From contig NZ_FMYK01000001.1 of NCBI RefSeq assembly GCF_900096915.1, forward strand, positions 682,001 to 746,000: a stretch of 64,000 bases of DNA. The letters run 5' to 3'. The position numbers and the translations under genes are program-made. Numbering within the stretch: position 1 is the first letter of the stretch; every line of letters begins with the position of its first letter. This DNA comes from Acinetobacter marinus (GTDB lineage Bacteria > Pseudomonadota > Gammaproteobacteria > Pseudomonadales > Moraxellaceae). The notes under the pieces were generated by a model. The model ran no database searches, was not told the DNA's origin, and saw only the letters and a list, made by a program, of their open reading frames with translations. Positions 26,471-35,809 of this stretch are shown piece by piece.

Positions 26471-27568
26471 TCATCTGTATTCAGCACTTACCCCATCCAC
26501 ATTCATCAATTGCATACAAAGTTGCTCAAAAATCAATGCGCTTTGTACATTTTGCGCAAGCTGTTTCGGCACTTGATTGAATGCATGATCCAAATCGAAA
26601 AGTTGCTCTAAACTATAATACTGTTGTAAATCAGCAATGTCGAGATCGCTCTGTTGAATCGCTTGCTGTAATTTATATGCCGTCATATCTTGCAGGTTAA
26701 AACGCAGCATCATCATCAGTGCTTTAAAGTCCAGTGCCTTGAGCCAATCATTGGCAAACCTCATTGGCTGTTGTTTATATTTCACCAAATTAATCCAAGC
26801 CTGTGCAAACTCAACACGCTTGGCAAACCACGGACTATTTAAAATGTCTTGCGCTTTTAAAGGCATATAATGCGCCAACGCCAAAGCAATCTGTTGCTCA
26901 TCTGCATTGAATTCTTTAGGATTTTCAGAAGTTGGTAACTTATTTTCGGATAAAAACTGCTGCGCTTGCGAAATAGTGATTCGATCCAATGCATATTGCT
27001 GGACACGACTACGAATGGTTGCCGAAAGTTGCAACATGGCATCACTGACCAAGATCATCAGCACACGATCACCCGGTTCTTCCAAAGTTTTTAGCAAAGC
27101 ATTACTTGAAGCAATATTCATCTTATCCGCTTGATGGATCACCACCACTCGCCAACCGTCAACCGTTTGCTGAATAAAGTCATTCAGTTCACGAATTTGA
27201 TCAATTTTAATCGCAGAATAACTTTGCTTTTTTTCATCAAAATCTGCAGAAATTTGCTTAACCTGTGGGTGCGTATCGGCATCAAACCAGTGACAACTTT
27301 TACACTGCCCACAAGCTGTTTGAATCATTGTTGAATCATTCAAATCATGACTTGTTGGCTTATTTAAGCAGAGCACCCATTTGGCGAATTGCAGACTAAA
27401 TTGCTGTTTTCCACAACCCTGCTTGCCATAAAACAACATCGCATGACCAAGCTCTGGATACCGTGTCGTGAGCTTTTGCCAAATCGGATGATGCCAAGTA
27501 TAGATACCCCGTTCCTTCGAACTAGGATCGTGCAATTCAGACGGATGATGATCTTCGCTCATGGACAT
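26471..27568 (-). CDS. holB: DNA polymerase III delta-prime subunit
   Basis: Clamp-loader stator subunit. The 365 residues show the AAA+ fold: a degenerate P-loop GKQGCGKQQ near residue 49 (Q in place of T/S, consistent with delta-prime not hydrolysing ATP), a zinc-binding cluster with ACGQCKSC, the SSNALLKTLEEP segment and the SRVQQ arginine-finger region. Followed by pilZ and tatD on the same strand, and preceded by kdsB with 24 bases between. Confidence 0.92.
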   Translation of the reverse strand: MSMSEDHHPSELHDPSSKERGIYTWHHPIWQKLTTRYPELGHAMLFYGKQGCGKQQFSLQFAKWVLCLNKPTSHDLNDSTMIQTACGQCKSCHWFDADTHPQVKQISADFDEKKQSYSAIKIDQIRELNDFIQQTVDGWRVVVIHQADKMNIASSNALLKTLEEPGDRVLMILVSDAMLQLSATIRSRVQQYALDRITISQAQQFLSENKLPTSENPKEFNADEQQIALALAHYMPLKAQDILNSPWFAKRVEFAQAWINLVKYKQQPMRFANDWLKALDFKALMMMLRFNLQDMTAYKLQQAIQQSDLDIADLQQYYSLEQLFDLDHAFNQVPKQLAQNVQSALIFEQLCMQLMNVDGVSAEYR

Positions 27569-27592
27569 GATCTGTATCTATGCAAAAAGAAT

Positions 27593-28357
27593 TTATTCAA
27601 ATGCACTGACTGGCATGGCATTTAAACGGTCTAAATCGGCTTGGATATCGACACCCGGTGGCAAATTCGCCTGTGCCACATCAATGGCAATACGATGACC
27701 ATTTTCTAAAACACGAAGCTGTTCAAGGCTTTCCAACTGTTCCAAATCACCTTGCGACCATGTCACATAATCTTGAAGTAACTGCACACGATAGGCATAC
27801 AAACCGAGATGACGATAGGCTTTGTTGTGTAATGTGCGCTCGGCAAGTTTTGCGCCATCACGATCATACGGAATTGTAGCACGGCTAAAATACAATGCTT
27901 CTTTGGTTTTGCTCATCACCACTTTGACAATGCTATCACGCTCAAATTCTTCCAATGAATGAATCGGTTCACACAGCGTTGCCATCGCACATTGCGCTTG
28001 ATCTTCTAAAAGCTGTGCCACCTGCTTGACCAACTGTGCAGGAAGCAAAGGTTCATCACCTTGTACATTGACAATAATATCCTCAGCCGACCAGCCTTTG
28101 ATCTGTGCCACTTGGCTTAAACGGTCTGTGCCTGATGGATGATTAACATCTGTCATCACCACATCAATGCCTTCTGCCAAACAAACATCAGCGATGCGTT
28201 GATCATCTGTTGCCACACAATAATCATCAAAACCATCGACTTTTTTGGCTTGATCGACCACACGCAAAATCATCGCTCGCCCATGAATCTCGAGCAATGG
28301 TTTGCCTGGTAGGCGTGAACTGGCAAAACGTGCAGGGATAACAATGTGTTTACGCAT
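27593..28357 (-). CDS. kdsB: CMP-Kdo synthetase
   Basis: Activates Kdo with CTP for transfer to lipid A. The 254 residues begin with the nucleotide-binding loop VIPARFASSRLPGKPLL and contain VQGDEPLL, ATLCEPI and the RHLGLYAYR segment of KdsB. AAGGAAAT gives a good ribosome site before the ATG. It follows lpxK in the lipid A block exbB-exbD-msbA-lpxK-kdsB, so export, 4'-phosphorylation and Kdo supply are encoded together. Confidence 0.97.
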   Translation of the reverse strand: MRKHIVIPARFASSRLPGKPLLEIHGRAMILRVVDQAKKVDGFDDYCVATDDQRIADVCLAEGIDVVMTDVNHPSGTDRLSQVAQIKGWSAEDIIVNVQGDEPLLPAQLVKQVAQLLEDQAQCAMATLCEPIHSLEEFERDSIVKVVMSKTKEALYFSRATIPYDRDGAKLAERTLHNKAYRHLGLYAYRVQLLQDYVTWSQGDLEQLESLEQLRVLENGHRIAIDVAQANLPPGVDIQADLDRLNAMPVSAFE

Positions 28358-28387
28358 AATATTTCCTTAATCTATTCAATGTTTAGG

Positions 28388-29401
28388 CTATTCTGAGAAT
28401 GTCGATAAATTGATCTTAAAATTCGGATTTAAATCGAGCAACTGCTTATTAAACAGTTGATACACGTCTCCAGATAAAACTGCTTGCACTGGCACCACCC
28501 AAACACGAGCTAATTTCTCAGGATCATTGTGCCAAAGTTGCTTTAACTTGACTGCATCTTTCTCTGTGGTAATCATCGCTTGACTTTTCATTGCTGAAAA
28601 ATCACTGGCTTGATAGGCATGATGATCTGCAAACGCATGCTTTTGATACGAGATATTTAAATTATCCAGTGTATTAAAAAAGCGCTGCGGGAAGCCTATA
28701 CCCACCACTGCATCATAGGTCAGGCTAACATCAAAAGTTTGATTCCGATCTGCCAAATTATACGGCTTACTTGGTTCAAGATGCATATGCAAATTAGTTT
28801 TAGGATGTGCCGAATGTTCAATGACTGTCACTTCATCTAAACGGCTTAATGGCTCTCGCAGATAACCTTCGGGTAAAAGTTTTTCATTACCAAAACCACG
28901 GTTGGCATCCACTACCACCCACTCCAAATCACGCTGTAACGCAAAATGCTGTAAACCATCATCACTTAAAATTAAATCCACGTGATGATGTTGTAATAAC
29001 AATTCAATTGCATCTTGACGGTTTGGACCAACTGCCATCGGCACATGGGTGCGTTGTACAATCAGTGTCGGTTCATCACCGACTTGTTCAGGCGTAGAAT
29101 CCGAGGTTACGAGTAACGGAAACTCGCCCTTTCCACCATAACCACGGCTAATTACACCTACTTTGATACTTTTGGATTGTAAATATTCAACTAAGGCAAT
29201 AATAAGAGGGGTTTTACCACTGCCACCGACCGTGATATTCCCACTGATCATCACAGGCACTGGCGCACGGTAGGCATGTTTTGATTTGCTAGTTTTTTGC
29301 CACAGAAAGATCGCACGATACAACCATGAGAATGGGCGAAGGACAACCAGCCATTTGGCTTGATCATGCCACGCTTTTTGTATCTGCTCAGCCAAACTCA
29401 T
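28388..29401 (-). CDS. lpxK: Tetraacyldisaccharide 4'-kinase
   Basis: Phosphorylates the disaccharide at position 4' to make lipid IVA. The 337 residues start with a membrane-associated N-terminal helix, then the P-loop GNITVGGSGKTP at 54-65, the SRGYGGKGE loop, and DDGLQHFALQRDLE with the catalytic aspartates typical of LpxK. It acts on the inner face of the inner membrane. It lies just after msbA (about 30 bases) and before kdsB. Confidence 0.97.
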   Translation of the reverse strand: MSLAEQIQKAWHDQAKWLVVLRPFSWLYRAIFLWQKTSKSKHAYRAPVPVMISGNITVGGSGKTPLIIALVEYLQSKSIKVGVISRGYGGKGEFPLLVTSDSTPEQVGDEPTLIVQRTHVPMAVGPNRQDAIELLLQHHHVDLILSDDGLQHFALQRDLEWVVVDANRGFGNEKLLPEGYLREPLSRLDEVTVIEHSAHPKTNLHMHLEPSKPYNLADRNQTFDVSLTYDAVVGIGFPQRFFNTLDNLNISYQKHAFADHHAYQASDFSAMKSQAMITTEKDAVKLKQLWHNDPEKLARVWVVPVQAVLSGDVYQLFNKQLLDLNPNFKINLSTFSE

Positions 29402-29433
29402 GACATTATCGACTCAATATTTAAGCAAAGTGC

Positions 29434-31230
29434 TCAATTGACATCATCAAGATGGAATTGGCGCTGGTAAAGTTTTGCATATTCGCCTTGCTTGTCGAGT
29501 AGCGTTTGATGATTACCGACTTCGAGAATCTGCCCATGATCCATCACCACGATACGATCTGCATTTTCAATGGTCGACAGTCGATGTGCAATCACAATCG
29601 TGGTACGCCCTTGCATGGCTTGCTCAAGCGCTTGCTGGATATAATGTTCAGATTGATTATCCAATGCACTGGTCGCTTCATCTAAAATCAGAATTGGTGC
29701 ATTCTTTAGCATGGCACGGGCAATTGCCAAACGCTGACGCTGACCACCTGACAGATTCAAACCATTTGCACCAAGATTGGTGTCATAGCCTTTGGGAAGC
29801 TCCATGATAAAGTCATGTGCATAAGCTGCTTTTGCCGCAGCGATGATTTGTTCTTCTGTGGCATCAACAAGCTCGCCATAGGCAATATTTTCACGTACAG
29901 TACGGTCGAATAAAATCACCTGTTGGTTGACCATGGCGATATGATGGCGCAGATAATCGAGCTCAATATCTTCGATCTCATGCCCATCCATGATGATCTG
30001 ACCTTCGGTATGATTCTGATAACGCATGATGGTATTGACCAGCGTAGACTTACCTGCGCCTGAACGTCCAACCAAAGCAATGGTTTCACCCGACTCAATC
30101 TGTAAATCAATGTTCCGTAGCGCCTGTGTACCATCAGGATAAGTCACACCCAGTTGCTTAAACTGGATTTGCCCGGTCATCGGCGGTTTAAATTGTCCAA
30201 GATTAGGTTCTTCTGGCTGATCCAGCAAATCAAAAATGGATTTTGCTGCCGCCAAACCACGTTGGATTTTTTCATTGACATCGGTCAGCGCTTTGACTGG
30301 TCGGCTGAGCAAGCCTGCCGCAGTAATATACGCAACAAACTCACCCGCACTGGTATCGCCAATGATTTGCGGACGTAGTGAAATCCAAATCACCGCACTC
30401 ATTGCAATCGCCATAAATAGTTGCACCAACGGCGTATTGATACTGACTACGACCACGAGCTTCAAGCCCTTTTTCAAATTCTCTTTTGAATATTGTAAAA
30501 ATCGTTTTTTCTCGTAGGCTTGCCCGCCAAAACTTTTCACCACCGAATAGCCTGCAACCGCCTCTTGCACCACATGGCTGACGTCACCCATGCTATTTTG
30601 CAATTGCGTAGAGAGTTTACGCATACGTTTTGCGGCTTTACGAATCACCAAGGCAATTAAAGGGGCAATCACCAAAATGGTCAGTGACAAACGCCAGTTC
30701 ATATAAAACAAATAACCCAACAGCAAAATCACCGTCAAACCATCACGTACAATGGATTTTAACGACTCGGTCGATGCTGCAGTGACCTGTTCAACATTGT
30801 AAATAATCTTCGCTGTGACATGACCGCTGGAGTTATTTAAATAATATTGGGTTGGTAGTTTTAACAGTTTATCAAAAATCTGCTGACGCAAGGTAAATAC
30901 CAGATTTCGAGAAATCACCGCAGAAAAGTAACTCCCAAGAAAAGAGCCTAAGCCACGACAAAAGAACAGTAAAATCACCAAAGCAGGAAATAGGTTCTTG
31001 GCAGATTGATCTGCGGTATTAATCGCATCAATGATGTATTTGATCAATTGCGCAATCGAGACTTCGGTGGCGGCATTGATGGCAAAACCAAGCAATACCA
31101 ACAAACCGACTTTCCAATAGGCTTTGAGATAGCTTAATAGCCGAAAATAGACCTGTAAATCTGTCCGAAAGTCGGATTTCCCGTAATTCTTCAGATCTGC
31201 TTTGGCTTGGTTCTTTAACTCTCGACTCAC
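29434..31230 (-). CDS. msbA: Lipid A core flippase MsbA (ABC transporter)
   Basis: Flips core-lipid A across the inner membrane with ATP. The 598 residues contain a six-span transmembrane domain (residues 30-330) and an ABC ATPase domain with Walker A GRSGAGKST, the LSGGQRQR signature and Walker B ILILDEATSALD, then the H-loop in IVIAHRLSTIE. The start is GTG with AGGTGA seven bases upstream. The gene order exbD-msbA-lpxK-kdsB supports the assignment over other half-transporters. Confidence 0.96.
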   Translation of the reverse strand: MSRELKNQAKADLKNYGKSDFRTDLQVYFRLLSYLKAYWKVGLLVLLGFAINAATEVSIAQLIKYIIDAINTADQSAKNLFPALVILLFFCRGLGSFLGSYFSAVISRNLVFTLRQQIFDKLLKLPTQYYLNNSSGHVTAKIIYNVEQVTAASTESLKSIVRDGLTVILLLGYLFYMNWRLSLTILVIAPLIALVIRKAAKRMRKLSTQLQNSMGDVSHVVQEAVAGYSVVKSFGGQAYEKKRFLQYSKENLKKGLKLVVVVSINTPLVQLFMAIAMSAVIWISLRPQIIGDTSAGEFVAYITAAGLLSRPVKALTDVNEKIQRGLAAAKSIFDLLDQPEEPNLGQFKPPMTGQIQFKQLGVTYPDGTQALRNIDLQIESGETIALVGRSGAGKSTLVNTIMRYQNHTEGQIIMDGHEIEDIELDYLRHHIAMVNQQVILFDRTVRENIAYGELVDATEEQIIAAAKAAYAHDFIMELPKGYDTNLGANGLNLSGGQRQRLAIARAMLKNAPILILDEATSALDNQSEHYIQQALEQAMQGRTTIVIAHRLSTIENADRIVVMDHGQILEVGNHQTLLDKQGEYAKLYQRQFHLDDVN

Positions 31231-31241
31231 CGTATTTTCAC

Positions 31242-31667
31242 CTATGGATAACCTCGTGCGGGCACTTTGGTACTGATGTTGATATTCATAAAGCCGAGTT
31301 TGCCTGCCACATCCATTACCCGCACCACATCTTGGTGCGCAGCTTTGGCATCGGCAGCAATAATCACAGGCATGTCACGGCGTGCATTGGTGGCTTGCTG
31401 GATTGCTGTGGTCAATTGCGTTTCGTCATTACCTGCCAAGGCCTGCCCATTGACCATATACTTGCCAGAGGCTTGCACCACCACTTCCACACGATCATCG
31501 GTCGATGCAGGTGGAACGCCTTGTGCATCAGGCAAAGTCAAATTAATGCGGCTATGTTGATTAAACGTGGTCGATACCAACAAAAACACCAATAAGAATA
31601 ACAAACAATCAATCATCGGCGTCAGATTGACTTCGATTTCATTGACTCGTGGACGACTAAACTTCAT
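31242..31667 (-). CDS. exbD: ExbD/TolR-type biopolymer transport protein
   Basis: Partner of ExbB in a proton-driven motor that energises outer-membrane processes. A single span (about residues 17-38) holds the functional aspartate in LTPMIDCLLFLLVFLL; the rest is a periplasmic domain. The ATG at 31667 (141 residues, MKFSRPRVNEIEVNLTP) is preferred over one at 31682 because AGGTGG precedes it. It overlaps exbB and is followed by msbA after 11 bases. The partner TonB or Tol protein is not in the window; a link with lipid A export is suggested by context only. Confidence 0.9.
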   Translation of the reverse strand: MKFSRPRVNEIEVNLTPMIDCLLFLLVFLLVSTTFNQHSRINLTLPDAQGVPPASTDDRVEVVVQASGKYMVNGQALAGNDETQLTTAIQQATNARRDMPVIIAADAKAAHQDVVRVMDVAGKLGFMNINISTKVPARGYP

Positions 31668-32340
31668 CAGCCACCTGCGCATTGATCAACACAGGATCAG
31701 TCACGGATGACGACGTCGCAACATGACCACCGACCTGCTCCACATCATAAAACAATGCAGCATGAAACAATGTAGCTTGTTGTTCTAATTCGACCACATA
31801 TTCCACAATGACCCGCTGAAAATAACGATATGCCATCAACGCAGGAATCGCAATAATCATCCCCGCAGCCGTAGTAATCAACGCTTTAGACACGCCTTGA
31901 GCCAATAACGCAGGATCAGCAACACCGCCCGTATTCACCGCCAAAAAGGCTTGGATAATGCCCAGCACTGTACCGAGTAAACCCAGTAAGGGTGCAATCG
32001 AACCAATGGTGCCTAAAAAGTTAATATTTTTTTCAAGCGATGCAATCTGCACGCTGGCTTCGGTCTGCATTTGCTTTTGCGCAAAGTCAGCGCCTTTATC
32101 TTTATATTGATAGCCTTTTTGTAAGATTTTGCCTAAAGATGACGAAAATAATGTATTTTGCGACTCGATATTCAAGCGTCCGCTTTGTGCTTGCGCCAAG
32201 ATTTCATTGCTCAGATTCTTCGGTAAAATCTGAGATTTTTTGAGTCGTAAAAATCGCTCAATACAAATCGCCAAAGCAACAATCGAACATAAAATCAGTG
32301 GTAGCATCAGCCAACCACCTGCTTTAATAAATTCCCACAT
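31657..32340 (-). CDS. exbB: ExbB/TolQ-type proton channel protein
   Basis: Inner-membrane component of the motor, 227 residues. One N-terminal span (WLMLPLILCSIVALAICIERFL, residues 10-31) and two more around 103-125 and 145-170 carrying the conserved LGTIGSIAPLLGLLGTVLGII and ALITTAAGMIIAIPA segments. AGAGGGG precedes the ATG closely. It lies 49 bases after parB with a stem-loop between, and overlaps exbD. Confidence 0.92.
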   Translation of the reverse strand: MWEFIKAGGWLMLPLILCSIVALAICIERFLRLKKSQILPKNLSNEILAQAQSGRLNIESQNTLFSSSLGKILQKGYQYKDKGADFAQKQMQTEASVQIASLEKNINFLGTIGSIAPLLGLLGTVLGIIQAFLAVNTGGVADPALLAQGVSKALITTAAGMIIAIPALMAYRYFQRVIVEYVVELEQQATLFHAALFYDVEQVGGHVATSSSVTDPVLINAQVADEV

Positions 32341-32354
32341 AGACCCCTCTTTTA

Positions 32355-32384
32355 AAATTCATCAACCTCGCTTGGGTTGAATTT
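32355..32384 (-). other. Bulged stem-loop between parB and exbB
   Basis: AAATTC-ATC-AACC at 32355-32367 pairs with GGTTGAATTT at 32375-32384, a 10-bp stem with a 3-base bulge and a 7-base loop. It sits just upstream of the exbB ribosome site. It may be a weak terminator of parAB or an mRNA processing element. Confidence 0.3.
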
Positions 32385-32389
32385 CGTTA

Positions 32390-33283
32390 TTATTGAAACA
32401 CTTTTAAAATGCCATCCAACTCATCGAGTGAATGATATTTAATCACAATTTTGCCTTTACCTTTGGCATGGTGATCGATCTGCACTTCTGCACCGAGCTT
32501 TTCCATCAGCTGTTCGGTCAATTGGCTAATATCCGCAGACGGCTGCGCTTTGGCGGGCGTCGCCACAGGTTTTTGTAAATCACGCACCAATTGCTCGGTC
32601 TGGCGCACAGACAAGCCCTTCGCCACCACTTGCTCAGCAACTTTAATCTGCTCTGTTTTTTTCAGCGAGAGAAGCGCTCGTGCATGCCCCATGTCAATTT
32701 TTTGCTCATCCAACAAGGCTTTGACTTGATCCTCTAAGCTCAGTAAGCGCAATAAGTTACTCACCGAAGCCCGTGCCTTACCGACAGTTTCAGCAATTTC
32801 TTGATGACTTAAGCCAAATTCCTCATGAAAACGCTGTAAAGCCAAAGCCTGTTCCATTGGATTTAAGTCCTGACGCTGAATATTTTCAATTAACGCCAAA
32901 GCAATCGCCACCTGATCGGACATCTCACGCACGATCGCAGGCACATGCGTTAGCCCTGCACGTTTCGCCGCACGCCAACGACGCTCACCCGCAATGATTT
33001 CGTAGCGCACTTCTTGCGCATCACTTGCTACCTTACGGATCACGATCGGTTGCATCACGCCATGTTGCTTGATCGAGTCACTCAGTTCTTGTAAGGCTTC
33101 ATCGGCAATGTGTTGACGGGGTTGATATTGTCCACGTTGCAACACATCCACCGAGATTTGCTCAAGCTGACCATCTTCAATATCCGCAGTATTTAGGGCT
33201 AAATTTTGCTTTTCTTTATTGACCGAACCGAGCAATGCATCCAAGCCACGACCTTTGGCTAAGCCACGTTTTTTGACTGTCAT
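32390..33283 (-). CDS. parB: Chromosome partitioning protein ParB
   Basis: CTP-dependent DNA clamp that loads at parS and organises the origin region. The 297 residues show the N-terminal nuclease-like domain with GERRWRAAKRAG (the ParB box II), a helix-turn-helix (LSHQEIAETVGKARASVSNLLRLLSL), and a C-terminal dimerisation domain. An early basic segment KKRGLAKGRGLDALLG is typical of chromosomal ParB and binds ParA. It overlaps parA by four bases (ATGA). Confidence 0.97.
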   Translation of the reverse strand: MTVKKRGLAKGRGLDALLGSVNKEKQNLALNTADIEDGQLEQISVDVLQRGQYQPRQHIADEALQELSDSIKQHGVMQPIVIRKVASDAQEVRYEIIAGERRWRAAKRAGLTHVPAIVREMSDQVAIALALIENIQRQDLNPMEQALALQRFHEEFGLSHQEIAETVGKARASVSNLLRLLSLEDQVKALLDEQKIDMGHARALLSLKKTEQIKVAEQVVAKGLSVRQTEQLVRDLQKPVATPAKAQPSADISQLTEQLMEKLGAEVQIDHHAKGKGKIVIKYHSLDELDGILKVFQ

Positions 33284-34119
33284 GCTTTTGCTCCTAAATC
33301 ATTGTGCTTGGTCTTTGCGGTGTTTTGTACTGAAAGCTCTGCGGTGCTTTTGAGTTCTTTTTTAATTTTTTTCATCAATTCCGCAGCGAAAGTAAGATAA
33401 GAAACAGCCCCTTTTGAGCTTTTTTCAAAATACATCACAGGCATACCATGTGCAGGTGCTTCAGCAAGACGCACATTGCGTGGAATCACGGTTTGAAAAA
33501 GTTTGTCACCGAAATATTGCTCAAGCTCAGCAGATACATCCTTGGTCAAGGCACTGCGCCCATCGTACATGGTGCGAAGCACACCGAGGATGTCTAGGTT
33601 TGGATTTAAGGTTTGATTGATCCGTTCAATGGTCTGACAAAGATCCGCTAAACCTTCTAGCGCATAATATTCACATTGCATCGGAATCAACACGCTATCG
33701 GCGGCGCAAAAGGCATTGACGGTGATCAGATTCAAACTCGGTGCACAATCAATCAAAATAAAATCAAAATCACTGGCGACTTGCGCCAAAGCGTCTCGCA
33801 AAATAAATTCACGTTTTTCTAGCTCAGCAATGACTAACTCTGCACCTGCAAGCTCTCGGTTTGAGCCCAAGACTTTATAATTCGATTCGACTTTTTGAAT
33901 GGCAGCAATGATTGGTGCTTCGCCTGAAAGCACATCGGCAACACTAAAATTCAGTTCATTTTTCGGCACGCCAGAGCCCATGGTGGCATTGCCCTGCGCA
34001 TCTAAATCCACCAAAAGCACACGTTTTTTGAGTACCGCCAGAGATGCTGCAAGATTCACTGCGGTTGTGGTCTTCGCCACGCCACCTTTTTGATTTGCGA
34101 TTGCAATAATCTTCGCCAT
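33280..34119 (-). CDS. parA: Chromosome partitioning ATPase ParA (Soj)
   Basis: Deviant-Walker ATPase that moves ParB-bound origins. From the ATG at 34119 it has 279 residues: MAKIIAIANQKGGVAKTTTAVNLA contains the signature-lysine P-loop (KGGVAKTT), followed by DLDAQGN and DCAPSLNLIT motifs. A TTG five codons further upstream is a weaker start. C-terminal tail is Lys/Asn-rich. It is coupled to parB. The pair lies about 240 bases downstream of rsmG, the classical order near chromosomal origins. Confidence 0.96.
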   Translation of the reverse strand: MAKIIAIANQKGGVAKTTTAVNLAASLAVLKKRVLLVDLDAQGNATMGSGVPKNELNFSVADVLSGEAPIIAAIQKVESNYKVLGSNRELAGAELVIAELEKREFILRDALAQVASDFDFILIDCAPSLNLITVNAFCAADSVLIPMQCEYYALEGLADLCQTIERINQTLNPNLDILGVLRTMYDGRSALTKDVSAELEQYFGDKLFQTVIPRNVRLAEAPAHGMPVMYFEKSSKGAVSYLTFAAELMKKIKKELKSTAELSVQNTAKTKHNDLGAKA

Positions 34120-34355
34120 AATCGGTCTACTCAACTTTTAAAATCTAACACCATGTCATGCAACCGTGCATCGGACTTGGCTTGGGCAAAATATTTTATA
34201 ATCATCTACGGTCTATCATTTATACAGCATTTATGCGTCAAATCGAAAGCCTAGACTGTTTCAAAACGCAAATCTAACTGGACGCTTCATCTGACTTTAT
34301 AACAAACATTTCAACTGACGCTTATCATCCATCATGCATAAATCATCCAAAGTGA

Positions 34356-34988
34356 TCATTTCTTTAAAATAATCAAATGGCGCTGTTCGTCCAGATTCGG
34401 CACACGAAGCGCAATCACCTGCTGTTGCCAATCAGCCAATTGATCCAGCTCATCATTCGGCACCACACCTTTCATGGCAGCAATCACAGATTGATCATGC
34501 ATAAATGGTTGTGCTGCATTGACAAAATCCAGCAGTGAGGCAAAAGCTCGACTGGTAATCACATCAAATTGTCCAAGCTCAGCGATACTTTGCTGATCTT
34601 CAACACGAGTCTGCACCGCTTGCACATTATCCAGCTTCATATCTGCAATAAATTGCTTGAGAAAGCGAATTTTCTTGCCATTTGAATCCAGCAACACACT
34701 GCTACGCTCAGGCTGACACAATGCGATGATCATACCCGGCATACCGCCACCTGTACCCACATCGAGCATTCGCCCTGCAGGAAAATGAGGCAAAATACTC
34801 AAGCTATCGAGCAGATGTTTTACCAGCATGTCTTTTGGGGTGCGAATCGCTGTGAGGTTATACGCTTTATTCCACAGCAACAACGCATCTTGGTATTTCA
34901 GCAAATTCGTCAGTACCTGTTCAGACAAGTCCAAACCCAGTGCAGAGACGCCTTTGGCTAAATCTTGATAATACGGATGCTGAGACAC
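34356..34988 (-). CDS. rsmG: 16S rRNA (guanine-527-N7) methyltransferase
   Basis: Methylates G527 of 16S rRNA with S-adenosylmethionine. The 210 residues carry the SAM motif LDVGTGGGMPGMI and the RsmG-typical NLTAIRTPKDMLVKHLLDSL segment, plus ITSRAFASL. The start is GTG, with GAGG seven bases upstream. It precedes parA-parB on the same strand. The 236 bases between rsmG and parA hold no recognisable gene or RNA. Confidence 0.96.
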   Translation of the reverse strand: MSQHPYYQDLAKGVSALGLDLSEQVLTNLLKYQDALLLWNKAYNLTAIRTPKDMLVKHLLDSLSILPHFPAGRMLDVGTGGGMPGMIIALCQPERSSVLLDSNGKKIRFLKQFIADMKLDNVQAVQTRVEDQQSIAELGQFDVITSRAFASLLDFVNAAQPFMHDQSVIAAMKGVVPNDELDQLADWQQQVIALRVPNLDEQRHLIILKK

Positions 34989-35107
34989 AGAAAAACCTCA
35001 ATTGACTAAGTTGCAATGCGAACGGCGCCTATTATGCGTGGAACATCTGCAAAAACGCAAATCTGTTTCACTCAAAATCGACTTTGCCACATGCCATTTG
35101 CTGAGAA

Positions 35108-35809
35108 TTAAATCGCTTGCTCACGGATTTGCTGATCCAATTGCATCAAACGCTCTGGTGTACCGACATCGACCCATGCTGTCGTCATTTTTTCACCGCT
35201 AACTAAGCCTTGTTGCATCGCATCTTTAAGTAGTGGCGCAAGTGGGCGTTTGCCCTGTGGTAAATCTGCAAACAGCTTCGGCGACAACACACTAATCCCC
35301 GAAAAGGTTAACGCTTCGCCGTCATTTTCCTGTTCAAACGTGCTGACCATTTGCTGATGTGCACTCTCTGCACTCAAAATAAAGTCGCCATTTGGATGTT
35401 GTGGCGGATTATCCACCAAAACCAAATGCGCAAGACGATCACCCAATGCAAAGTCCTTTAAGCCCGAAAAATCATAACGTGTCCAGACATCGCCATTGAC
35501 CACCAAGAACGGCTGATCCTCAAAGTGAAATAAGGCTTTTATCAGACCGCCCGCCGTTTCCAAGCCTTCATCTTCCAAAGACCAGAGGATTTTCACACCA
35601 AACTGCGAACCATCACACAAGGTATTAACCAACTGATCTTTGAGCCATGCCGCATTGATGATGATTTCCGTCACGCCAATTTTAGCCAGCGCCTCGATAT
35701 GCCATACGATCAACGGCTTACCACCCACTTCTAACAATGGTTTTGGCTTATATAAGGTCAGCGGTCGCATACGATTGCCCAACCCTGCTGCCAAGATCAT
35801 GGCTTTCAT
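35108..35809 (-). CDS. murU: N-acetylmuramate alpha-1-phosphate uridylyltransferase
   Basis: Turns MurNAc-1-phosphate into UDP-MurNAc in the peptidoglycan-recycling shortcut that by-passes MurA and de novo synthesis. The 233 residues begin with the nucleotidyltransferase loop MILAAGLGNRMRPLTLYKPKPLL and keep VNGDVWTRYDF and the VDVGTPERL ending. It overlaps amgK by four bases. In Pseudomonas the amgK-murU pair is known to give intrinsic fosfomycin tolerance; the same role here is inferred from conservation. Confidence 0.93.
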   Translation of the reverse strand: MKAMILAAGLGNRMRPLTLYKPKPLLEVGGKPLIVWHIEALAKIGVTEIIINAAWLKDQLVNTLCDGSQFGVKILWSLEDEGLETAGGLIKALFHFEDQPFLVVNGDVWTRYDFSGLKDFALGDRLAHLVLVDNPPQHPNGDFILSAESAHQQMVSTFEQENDGEALTFSGISVLSPKLFADLPQGKRPLAPLLKDAMQQGLVSGEKMTTAWVDVGTPERLMQLDQQIREQAI